A DNA stretch of 34,076 nt from Proteiniphilum sp. (GTDB lineage: Bacteria > Bacteroidota > Bacteroidia > Bacteroidales > Dysgonomonadaceae). Below, in pieces: positions 1 to 7,526 of this stretch. The translations under genes were made by a program, and so were the position numbers. The stretch lies in assembly GCA_016839025.1 (NCBI GenBank), contig JADLKK010000021.1:1-34076 (forward strand). Direction: 5' to 3'. The notes under the pieces were generated by a model that saw nothing but the letters and a program-made list of their open reading frames with translations, had not been told where the DNA came from and ran no database searches. Positions within the stretch are counted from its first letter, which is position 1. Each line of letters starts with the position of its first letter.

Positions 1-275
1 TATACCGAGCCGTGGCAGGAGATCTCCACGCTCTCCTCCCCCGTGAAGGAGCGGGAACCGCGAAAAAGGGTCACCAGCACCTCATCCAGCAGTTCCTTCC
101 CGTCGCTGATCCGCCCGAAATGGAGGGTATGGGATGGCTCTGTCTCCAGTTTCTTTCCGGAAGCCGCCAGAAAGATCGAATCCACCAGGGCTATCGATCC
201 CTCACCCGAGAGGCGGATCACCGCGATGGCTCCCATACCGGGCGGGGTAGATATGGCACAAATAACCTCTGACAT
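1..275 (-). CDS. mnmE: tRNA modification GTPase MnmE, N-terminal part only (runs off the left edge)
   Basis: MnmE (TrmE) is a GTPase that, with MnmG, places the carboxymethylaminomethyl group on U34 of certain tRNAs. Reading leftward from ATG at 275-273, the 91 visible codons begin MSEVICAISTPPGMGAIAVI, the hallmark N-terminal strand of the tetrahydrofolate-binding domain, and continue with RLSGEGSIALVD, FRGSRSFTGEESVEISCHGS. The GTPase domain and C-terminal Cys motif lie outside the window. The start sits 4 bases after the stop of the nucleoside kinase upstream, so the two are very probably cotranscribed. The frame is open to the window edge. The call rests on the strongly conserved TPPGxGAIAVIRLSG and FTGEE(S)VE(I)SCHG stretches. 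Confidence 0.95.
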   Translation of the reverse strand, partial: MSEVICAISTPPGMGAIAVIRLSGEGSIALVDSIFLAASGKKLETEPSHTLHFGRISDGKELLDEVLVTLFRGSRSFTGEESVEISCHGSV

Positions 276-279
276 ATGT

Positions 280-1956
280 TTAATACCTGAAGCTACTCCC
301 TCCCAGAAACTCACGCAGCAGCGAGGTGGGTGGCAGCTCCCGATCGGTGATATAATTGAAGTAGCTGAGGAACTTGAGCAAACGGTAGGCTTCGGAGTAT
401 TCCGGAGCGGTGCGGGGCACCTGCATCAGGATCGGCTCAGCATGGCGGCGGATGGCAGCCAGCTCGTAGATCATGGCCGAGTTGAACATCACGTCTGCAT
501 TCTCCTGAAAGGGGAAGATCCAGCGGTCCTCACCACGTCTTACACTCTCCCAACGGGAAATGGTCTGCTCAGCAGAGTAACCACGGTAGCGGTAATCGCG
601 TACGATGCGCCGCAAGAGGCGGTTGTCGGAAGCGGGTATCCAGTTGTGGTCGTCGAGCGAGATCGAGGTGAGTGCCGAGACATAGACCATGAACTTCTTC
701 TCCTGCGGGATATGAGCTGTAAGCTCCGGATTGAGGCCGTGAATACCCTCCACGATCAGGATACTGTTCTGTGCCATCTTCAGGAAATGCTTTTTATATT
801 CACGGCTACCTGTTACGAAGTTGTAAGAGGGTAGTTCCACCTCTTCCCCCCGCATCAGTCGGAGCATGTGCTCTTCAAACAGTGACAGATCGAGAGCATA
901 GAGTGACTCATAATCCTTCTCTCCATATTCATCGAGGGGCGTTTTGTCGCGGTCAATGAAATAATCATCGAGCGAAATGCCCACCGGTTTCAACATGTTC
1001 ACCATCAGCTGTACCTCGAGTCGCTTTCGGAAGGTCGTTTTTCCGGAAGAAGAGGGTCCCGATATCAATACCACACGTACCCCATCATGGAACCTGCGGG
1101 TAATCTCCTCGGCGATATCGGCGATCTGTTTTGCCTGGTATGCCTCCGCCACCTGTATTACTTCCGACATCCGGTCTTCCCGTTTGGCACGGTTCAGATC
1201 ACCTACATTATCAAGTCGACTGATCTTCAAGAACTTGAGATGCTCTCGATAGACATTCAACAATTTCTCCTGCTGGATCTCCGGCTCCAGTTCCACCGGA
1301 TGCTCACGCCTGGGTACCCGTAACAGATATCCCCCGTTGTGGGGCTGGATATCGAACAGGGTGATGTAACCGGTAGAGGGGGTCAGGCATCCGTAGAAAT
1401 AGTCAATATACTCCTCCAGTTTCGAGTAGCGGGCATAGAGCAGATCGGAGGTCTCCAGCAGTAATGCCTTTTCCTCCATGCCCCGTTCACGAAAGAGCTG
1501 CACCACCTTCGATGTCTCCTCCTCCACCTGCACAAATGGGATGTCTGCCTCCACGATCTCTCGCATACGGCTGCGGATGGCATCCAGCTCCGGCTTACCT
1601 ACCGGCAGATCTGACTCGATCTGGAAATAGTATCCCCTGGCCACGGCATGCTCTATATACATCTCCGCGTTGGGCAGCAGGTCATCCACCGCCTTGGCCA
1701 GGATGAAACAGAGCGACCGCACGTAGGTACGCATGGCGGACGAGTCGCTGAGATCGACAAATTCAATGGTCTTGGGCCGGTAGACCCGGTATTCCAGGGA
1801 TTCTGTCTTGTTGTTCACCTTGGCGTTGGCAATCAGGTAGGGCATCTTCACTCCGAAAGGAGCAATCAACTCAGTCAGAGGTGTACCTACGCGGACCTCT
1901 TTCTCTTCATCCGTATTGCGGCAAAAAACTGTTACGGTATCACTTGTCATATCCAT
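280..1956 (-). CDS. nucleoside (uridine-type) kinase with threonyl-tRNA-synthetase-like N-terminus
   Basis: A 558-residue protein with two parts. Residues 1-about 70 resemble a TGS domain, and residues about 75-190 resemble the second additional (editing-like) region of ThrRS, including the HAVARGYYFQIE stretch. Residues about 290-500 form a phosphoribulokinase/uridine kinase P-loop domain with Walker A GPSSSGKTTF at about 300-309 and the substrate-loop sequence SLDDYFIDRDKTP. This architecture is common in Bacteroidota and Firmicutes, where it is annotated as nucleoside or uridine kinase; the true substrate of the fusion form is not settled by sequence. ATG at 1956 is chosen because the TGS strand begins at once; a second ATG two codons on is also possible. 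It is followed by mnmE after 4 bases. No clear -7 box is visible upstream on this strand. Confidence 0.88.
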   Translation of the reverse strand: MDMTSDTVTVFCRNTDEEKEVRVGTPLTELIAPFGVKMPYLIANAKVNNKTESLEYRVYRPKTIEFVDLSDSSAMRTYVRSLCFILAKAVDDLLPNAEMYIEHAVARGYYFQIESDLPVGKPELDAIRSRMREIVEADIPFVQVEEETSKVVQLFRERGMEEKALLLETSDLLYARYSKLEEYIDYFYGCLTPSTGYITLFDIQPHNGGYLLRVPRREHPVELEPEIQQEKLLNVYREHLKFLKISRLDNVGDLNRAKREDRMSEVIQVAEAYQAKQIADIAEEITRRFHDGVRVVLISGPSSSGKTTFRKRLEVQLMVNMLKPVGISLDDYFIDRDKTPLDEYGEKDYESLYALDLSLFEEHMLRLMRGEEVELPSYNFVTGSREYKKHFLKMAQNSILIVEGIHGLNPELTAHIPQEKKFMVYVSALTSISLDDHNWIPASDNRLLRRIVRDYRYRGYSAEQTISRWESVRRGEDRWIFPFQENADVMFNSAMIYELAAIRRHAEPILMQVPRTAPEYSEAYRLLKFLSYFNYITDRELPPTSLLREFLGGSSFRY

Positions 1957-2061
1957 TCATTTTTGGGGATACTAATATACGCCATTTTTTGCAGATACTC
2001 GCTATTTTCCTCCTCTCTTCTTTTTTTTGGTTTCACAGCCTCCATTCTCACTTATTTTTTT

Positions 2062-2069
2062 TAAGTTTG
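2062..2069 (+). promoter_or_regulatory. Bacteroidota -7 box for the Na/Pi transporter operon
   Basis: TAAGTTTG matches the TAnnTTTG consensus of the Bacteroidota primary sigma factor exactly and would give a transcript starting near 2075, about 20 bases before the ATG at 2097. I see no convincing TTTG -33 element at the right spacing, because the upstream stretch is a T-rich tract. Confidence 0.5.
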
Positions 2070-2096
2070 TAGACTCTTTTATGTAAAAATTTGGAA

Positions 2097-3914
2097 ATGG
2101 AGTACGGAATCATCGATTTCTTGAAGCTGGTAGGCTCACTGGGTCTCTTCCTTTATGGGATGAAGATCATGAGCGAAGGTCTGCAGAAGATGGCAGGTAA
2201 CAAACTGAGGAACATTTTGTCGGCGATGACAAAAAACAGGCTGATGGGGGTACTCACCGGCATACTGATCACTGCCCTGGTACAATCCTCATCCGCCACC
2301 ACCGTGATGGTGGTAAGTTTCGTGAATGCGGGCTTGCTGAGCCTGATCCAGTCGATCGGTGTGATCATGGGTGCCAATATCGGCACCACGGTCACCGCCT
2401 GGATGATCTCCTTCTTCGGCTTCGGCAAGTTCTCCATCAGTGCCCTTTCCATCCCGCTGATGGGTGTGGCACTGCCACTGATTTTCTCCTCCAGGAGCAG
2501 AAACAAATCGCTGGGCGAATTCATCTTCGGATTTGCCTTTCTTTTTATGGGTCTCGACTACCTGAAGGGGGCAATGCCCGACCTGCAGAACAATCCGGAA
2601 GTGCTCGCCTTCGTGCAGAACTTCACCGATATGGGACTCCTCTCCACCCTTTTTTTCCTGCTGGTGGGTACGGTGCTGACCATCATTGTCCAATCCTCCA
2701 GTGCCACGGTAGCCCTTACGCTAATCATGGCGGTTCAGGGATGGATCGACTTTCCCAGTGCGGCAGCCATGATCATGGGAGAAAACATCGGTACCACCAT
2801 CACCGCCAACCTGGCCGCCATTCCGGCCAACCTCTCCGCCAAGCGGACCGCTTTTGCCCATTTTATGTTCAACGTGCTGGGAGTAATCTGGATGCTTTTT
2901 GTCTTCAAATATTTCGTGCAACTGGTCGATAGCATTGTGCCCAGTTTTGCATCGGTCCATCCTTCCGGAATCACCTCCTTTGTAACATCCCTCTCACCAG
3001 AAACATATTCGCAGATCAGCAGCCTCTCGCGGGGGGAGCTCTCTCCGGAGCTGGCAGCCCTGCAGGACCAGTACCACAGCTACCAGTCGGCCACCTCTTA
3101 TGGTTTATCGCTCTTCCACACACTTTTCAACATCACCAACGTCACCCTGATGATCTGGTTCGTAAAGTTTTACGAGAAGATCTGCCTCACCCTGATCCGG
3201 CCGAAAAAGGGAGAGGAGGAGGACGAAGAGTTTATCTTACAGTATATCTCCACCGGGATGGCCTCTACCGATGAGCTCTCTATCCTGCAAGCGGAAAAAG
3301 AGGTTGAGGTGTATATAGCCCGTGTGAAGAAAATGTTCGGCTTTGTGAAAAAGATGACCAACCTGAAGAACAGCGACAAGAAATTCCTCAAGCTCTACAA
3401 CCGGACGGAAAAATATGAGGATATCAGCGACCGGATGGAGGTGGAGATAGGCTCCTACCTGAGCAAGGTGGCCGAAGGCAAGCTGAGCCACCAGAGCAAG
3501 GAACGGGTACGATCCATCCTGCGGGCAGTAACCGAGATTGAGAGCATTGCCGATTCTGCCTGCAACATTGCCCGGCACCTGAAGCGCAAGATGGAAGCAA
3601 ATACGGAATTTGAAGAGAACATCGTTGCCAACATCAATTCGATGTATGAACTGATGGACAAGGCTATCGACAATATGCAATCCTTGCTGAAAAACCTGAA
3701 GATCTCCGAATCTGACCTTGTAAACAGCAAGCACATTGAAAGCAGCATCAACGAAAAGCGGAACCAATTGAAGCGGGAAAATGTAGAGAACCTGAACCAG
3801 AAGCTTTACTCTTATCAGAACGGCGTCTTTTATATCGATATCATCTCGGAATGTGAACGAATGGGTGACTATATCATCAATGTGATCGAGTCGCTCGATA
3901 AGAAGCAGAATTGA
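2097..3914 (+). CDS. Na/Pi cotransporter family protein with C-terminal PhoU-like domain
   Basis: An inner-membrane sodium-dependent phosphate transporter of the NptA/YjbB type, 605 residues. The two inverted Na_Pi_cotrans repeats are marked by the signature QSSSAT at about residue 63 (VQSSSATTVMVV) and again at about 199 (VQSSSATVALTL), each followed by a GxNIGTT motif (MGANIGTTVTA and MGENIGTTITA). About eight hydrophobic segments run to about residue 365. The remaining 235 residues are charged and helical, with the pattern of a PhoU domain (for example SKERVRSILRAVTEIESIAD). A TTG six bases upstream (2091) is also in frame; I prefer ATG 2097. The stop overlaps the region where the SUI1-family gene starts, suggesting cotranscription with it and the helicase gene. 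Bacterial members may export or import phosphate; the direction is not visible here. Confidence 0.92.
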   Translation: MEYGIIDFLKLVGSLGLFLYGMKIMSEGLQKMAGNKLRNILSAMTKNRLMGVLTGILITALVQSSSATTVMVVSFVNAGLLSLIQSIGVIMGANIGTTVTAWMISFFGFGKFSISALSIPLMGVALPLIFSSRSRNKSLGEFIFGFAFLFMGLDYLKGAMPDLQNNPEVLAFVQNFTDMGLLSTLFFLLVGTVLTIIVQSSSATVALTLIMAVQGWIDFPSAAAMIMGENIGTTITANLAAIPANLSAKRTAFAHFMFNVLGVIWMLFVFKYFVQLVDSIVPSFASVHPSGITSFVTSLSPETYSQISSLSRGELSPELAALQDQYHSYQSATSYGLSLFHTLFNITNVTLMIWFVKFYEKICLTLIRPKKGEEEDEEFILQYISTGMASTDELSILQAEKEVEVYIARVKKMFGFVKKMTNLKNSDKKFLKLYNRTEKYEDISDRMEVEIGSYLSKVAEGKLSHQSKERVRSILRAVTEIESIADSACNIARHLKRKMEANTEFEENIVANINSMYELMDKAIDNMQSLLKNLKISESDLVNSKHIESSINEKRNQLKRENVENLNQKLYSYQNGVFYIDIISECERMGDYIINVIESLDKKQN

Positions 3915-3919
3915 CAGCG

Positions 3920-4264
3920 ATGAACGACTGGAAAAAACGACTCGACATCGTCTACTCTACCAATCCCGATTACCACTACCAGCAAGAGGATGAGGATGAG
4001 AAGAGGGAAGCCACCTTGCCGAAGAATAAGCAGTTGCTACGCGTCAGCCTCGATAAACGAAACCGTAAGGGGAAGGCTGTGACGCTGGTGAGTGGTTTCC
4101 GTGGAAGCGACGAGGATCTGCAGGAGCTGGGCAAGCTGCTCAAGATGCGATGCGGCGTGGGAGGATCGGCCAAGGAGGGAGAGATCATCGTCCAAGGTGA
4201 CCACCGCGGGAAGGTATTGGATATTCTCCAAAAAGAGGGATATGCCAAATCACGCATCATCTGA
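3920..4264 (+). CDS. SUI1/eIF1-family translation factor (YciH-like)
   Basis: A small protein of 114 residues. The C-terminal 75 residues are a SUI1 domain: LRVSLDKRNRKGKAVTLVSG, then LGKLLKMRCGVGGSAKEGEI and IIVQGDHRGKVLDILQKEGY, the classical Lys/Arg strand, the CGVGGxxK loop and the GDH(R) strand seen in YciH. Family members bind near the ribosomal decoding site and influence start-codon fidelity; the bacterial role is less well defined. The N-terminal 35 residues are charged and low in conservation. ATG 3920 lies 6 bases after the stop of the transporter; an in-frame TTG at 3911 overlapping that stop is the alternative. The last 23 bases overlap the start of the helicase gene, so the three genes look translationally coupled. 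Confidence 0.93.
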   Translation: MNDWKKRLDIVYSTNPDYHYQQEDEDEKREATLPKNKQLLRVSLDKRNRKGKAVTLVSGFRGSDEDLQELGKLLKMRCGVGGSAKEGEIIVQGDHRGKVLDILQKEGYAKSRII

Positions 4265-7200
4265 ACGGGAGTTGCTCCATCTGATCAAAGCCTCCGCCGG
4301 ATCGGGCAAAACACACCGACTGACCGGAGAGTACCTGCGTTTGCTTTTTTCCCGCCCCAATAATCACACCCACATCCTGGCGGTGACCTTCACCAACAAG
4401 GCTACCGATGAGATGAAATCGCGCATTGTGGAGGAGTTGTATCGCCTGGCCTCTGGAGAGCCATCGGGTTACCTGAATGATCTGATGCAAGAGTTCTCTA
4501 TTGATGAAAAGCAGGTTCGCATCCTCGCCAGGAGTATCCTCGAAGCCATCCTGCACGACTATTCTGCTTTTTCCATCAGTACCATCGACCGTTTCTTCCA
4601 GCGCACCATGCGGGCTTTCACCCGCGAGATTGGTCTGGCAGGAGGGTACAACATCGAGGTGGAAGAGTCATCCCTGCTGTTGGAAGCGGTCGACCTGATG
4701 CTTTCGGAACTGGACAAGCCGGAGAACAGCTCCCTCTCCGACTGGTTGCTACGCTTCATGCAGGAGAACATTGAAGAGGGTAGAAACTGGAAAATTGAAA
4801 ATCAGGTATACGAGCTGGCGGGGCAGCTCTCCAACGAGACCTATAAGAGACTGACGCCCGAAGAATTTGCAGTGATCCAAGACAGGGAGTTTTTGGGAAC
4901 CTTCCGCCAGACGCTCCTGCGCATCATCCGCAACTATGAGCAGGAGATCAAGCAGGAGGGAGCAAAGGCTGTTCGGATCATGGAGCAACAAGGACTCACG
5001 GTACATGACTTCAAGTATGGCGACCGGTCGGGATTCCTCTTATTGGTTAAGCTGGCAAACGGAATCATAGAGAAACCCTCAACCCGTTTCAGAGGGGCGG
5101 TTGATAACGTGGAAGCCTGGATTGGCAGCAAGGCGAAAGAGAAAGCGGAGGCATTCCACAGAGCCTATTCCGTGGGGCTCAACGATTGCCTCAACAGGAT
5201 TATTCAGTTGTCAGACAACGACAGGGAATATGCAACTGCAAAAGCGATTCTGCAGAACTTCTACACCCTCGGTATCCTGAGCGATATCAAAAACCGCCTG
5301 CGCAGCCTCCAACAGGAAAACAACACCCTCTTCCTCTCCGATACCACCGAGCTGCTCAACCAGATTATCGCAGGTACCGATGCCCCTTTTATCTTTGAGA
5401 AAACAGGCACGCTGATCTCCCATTACATGATCGATGAGTTTCAGGATACCTCCCGTATGCAGTGGGAAAATTTTTTGCCCCTTATCCGGGAGAGCCTTTC
5501 CGCCGGGAACTTCAATCTGATTGTGGGAGATGTGAAGCAGAGCATCTACCGTTGGCGTAACTCCGACTGGCGACTGTTGGAAGAGTCGGTGGAGGAGGAT
5601 CTGCACCGGGAAAACATCCGCAAGCAGGTACTCGACACCAACTGGCGTAGTGATGCCCATATCATCCGTTTCAACAATGCATTTTTCACCAACGCGGCAT
5701 CGCTTCTGCAGGAGGAGGTTAACAGGGTAACACGCGGCAGTGAGGAAACCTCCCCTGAAGAGCTCCCCAACACCCAAATCATCAATGCCTACGCAGAAGT
5801 ATATCAGGAGCTTCCTCCCCACAGGGACAACAACGAGGGAGAGGTAAAGATATCTTTTCTGACCAGTGAGGAGGAACAGCAGTGGAAAGAAAAAGCACTT
5901 GAACGGTTACCGTATGAGATTGAGGCGCTCCAGGATCAGGGATTCGCCCTAAGGGATATCGCCATCGTGGTGCGGCAGAATAGCGAAGCGGCCGAGGTAG
6001 CCGAATCCTTGCTTACCTATGCGGAACAACACCGTGAGGGTCCCTACCGGTACGACATCATATCCAACGAGGCACTGTTGATCGGAAAGGCACAGGGTGT
6101 CAAGGCTGTGATTGCCCTGATGCGTTATTTCCAGCACCCCAATAATCCTACTTCCCGCATGATGGCTCTCTATGAGTATTACCGGCTTCACCGCAATGCT
6201 ACCCCGGAAGAGGCGCTCAATCACTCTTTGGATGATTCCCTCAGTGGATTTCCCCGGGAGCTCCAGGCACATTTCGATGAGCTGGCCTCCTTGCCTATTT
6301 ATGAGATGGCAGAGTCATTCTTTTCCCATTTGGCCGATGCTCTTGATGAAAAAGAAAATGCTCATCTGCAGGCATTTCTCGATATCCTCCTTCGCTTCGG
6401 AACCAACCGCTCGGGGGATCTCAACAGCTTCCTGGAATGGTGGGATGAAAAAGGAGACAAGAAGTCACTCTTCTCTCCCGACAACCAGGATGCCATCCGG
6501 CTGATTACCATTCATAAGTCGAAAGGACTCGGTTTCGGAGCTGTGATCATGCCCTTTCTCAGCTGGAACACCGACCATGGCTCCACACGCAACCATATCA
6601 TCTGGAGCAAGCCACGGGAGGCACCCTTCAATACTTTGCGCATCGCTCCACTCAGATATGGAAAACATCTGACAGATACCATCTTCCGGGAAGATTACCT
6701 GGAAGAGAGACGATTTACCTATATCGACAACCTCAACCTGCTGTATGTAGCATTTACGCGTGCCAGGCATCGGTTGATTGCTTTCGCACCCATGCCCAAA
6801 AAACCTGAAACGATAACAGATGTGTCAGATCTCCTCTGGCGCAGCATTGCTACTGCCCCACACCCCTCACCAACTGAAAGAGAATTGGTCACCTTAAGCG
6901 ACTACTTCTCCGAAGAGGAGCAAACCTTTCATTATGGAAACAACCTAGCAACCACCAAAAAAAAGATCGGACAGGTGAATATCAGCCAATCAGGCAAATG
7001 GCGATCAATCCCGTTCGACGGGCGACTGCGGCTGCGACTAAACGGTATCGGTTACTTCAACGATGATGGCAGTCGTGATTATGGGAGACTGATGCATGCC
7101 ATCATCAGCAACGTGGAGACGCTGGCCGATCTGCCGCAAGCTGTGGGACGCAAGATTTCGGAAGGAGAGCTTCCGGAGGATGAACGAGAGCATACCATCC

Positions 7201-7493
7201 AACGGTTGCGGATGACGCTCTCTCTTCCCGCCGTAGCAGACTGGTACAGTGGCAAGTATGTCGTATTGAACGAAACTGAGGTGCTGCATCCCGAATGGGG
7301 ATTTCGCCGCCCCGACAGGGTGATGATCGGCAATGATAAGGTCATCGTCGCCGACTATAAGTTCGGCGAGGTGGAGGATGCGAAACATGTGCGGCAGGTG
7401 CAGCACTATGTCAGATTGATCCGTGAGATGGGCTTTGACCAGGTTACCGGTTATCTCTTCTATATGCAAACGGGACACCTCCAGCAGGTGTAG
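4242..7493 (+). CDS. AddA/RecB-like UvrD-family helicase with C-terminal PD-(D/E)XK nuclease
   Basis: A 1083-residue superfamily-1A DNA helicase fused to a RecB-type nuclease, the architecture of AddA in recombinational repair of double-strand breaks. Visible helicase motifs in order: Walker A ASAGSGKT (17-24), Ia VTFTNKATDEMK, II/Walker B MIDEFQDTS (about 395), III GDVKQSIYRWR, IV NWRSD, V ITIHKSKGLGF, VI LLYVAFTRARHRL. The nuclease near the C-terminus shows RPDRV, then VIVADYKFG (about 1033-1041) and QVQHY, matching the D...DYK...QxxxY pattern. The open frame extends 50 codons upstream within the SUI1 gene, but ATG 4242 with AAGAGG just ahead gives the protein start expected for the family. 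The usual partner AddB is not next to it: the following gene is on the other strand. Specificity (AddA itself or a Bacteroidota relative) is inferred from architecture. Confidence 0.9.
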   Translation: MPNHASSERELLHLIKASAGSGKTHRLTGEYLRLLFSRPNNHTHILAVTFTNKATDEMKSRIVEELYRLASGEPSGYLNDLMQEFSIDEKQVRILARSILEAILHDYSAFSISTIDRFFQRTMRAFTREIGLAGGYNIEVEESSLLLEAVDLMLSELDKPENSSLSDWLLRFMQENIEEGRNWKIENQVYELAGQLSNETYKRLTPEEFAVIQDREFLGTFRQTLLRIIRNYEQEIKQEGAKAVRIMEQQGLTVHDFKYGDRSGFLLLVKLANGIIEKPSTRFRGAVDNVEAWIGSKAKEKAEAFHRAYSVGLNDCLNRIIQLSDNDREYATAKAILQNFYTLGILSDIKNRLRSLQQENNTLFLSDTTELLNQIIAGTDAPFIFEKTGTLISHYMIDEFQDTSRMQWENFLPLIRESLSAGNFNLIVGDVKQSIYRWRNSDWRLLEESVEEDLHRENIRKQVLDTNWRSDAHIIRFNNAFFTNAASLLQEEVNRVTRGSEETSPEELPNTQIINAYAEVYQELPPHRDNNEGEVKISFLTSEEEQQWKEKALERLPYEIEALQDQGFALRDIAIVVRQNSEAAEVAESLLTYAEQHREGPYRYDIISNEALLIGKAQGVKAVIALMRYFQHPNNPTSRMMALYEYYRLHRNATPEEALNHSLDDSLSGFPRELQAHFDELASLPIYEMAESFFSHLADALDEKENAHLQAFLDILLRFGTNRSGDLNSFLEWWDEKGDKKSLFSPDNQDAIRLITIHKSKGLGFGAVIMPFLSWNTDHGSTRNHIIWSKPREAPFNTLRIAPLRYGKHLTDTIFREDYLEERRFTYIDNLNLLYVAFTRARHRLIAFAPMPKKPETITDVSDLLWRSIATAPHPSPTERELVTLSDYFSEEEQTFHYGNNLATTKKKIGQVNISQSGKWRSIPFDGRLRLRLNGIGYFNDDGSRDYGRLMHAIISNVETLADLPQAVGRKISEGELPEDEREHTIQRLRMTLSLPAVADWYSGKYVVLNETEVLHPEWGFRRPDRVMIGNDKVIVADYKFGEVEDAKHVRQVQHYVRLIREMGFDQVTGYLFYMQTGHLQQV

Positions 7494-7526
7494 ATGGGAT
7501 TACCGTGCAACATCACCGGGAGTGAC

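Noticed and set aside
43-834. Long plus-strand open frame of 263 codons
   Set aside because: It lies across the mnmE start and the kinase gene on the opposite strand, resembles no family and is low in predicted structure; a shadow frame of GC-rich coding DNA.
1957-2061. T-rich spacer between the kinase and transporter genes as a possible regulatory RNA
   Set aside because: Low complexity with no stable pairing; the only supported signal is the -7 box of the transporter.
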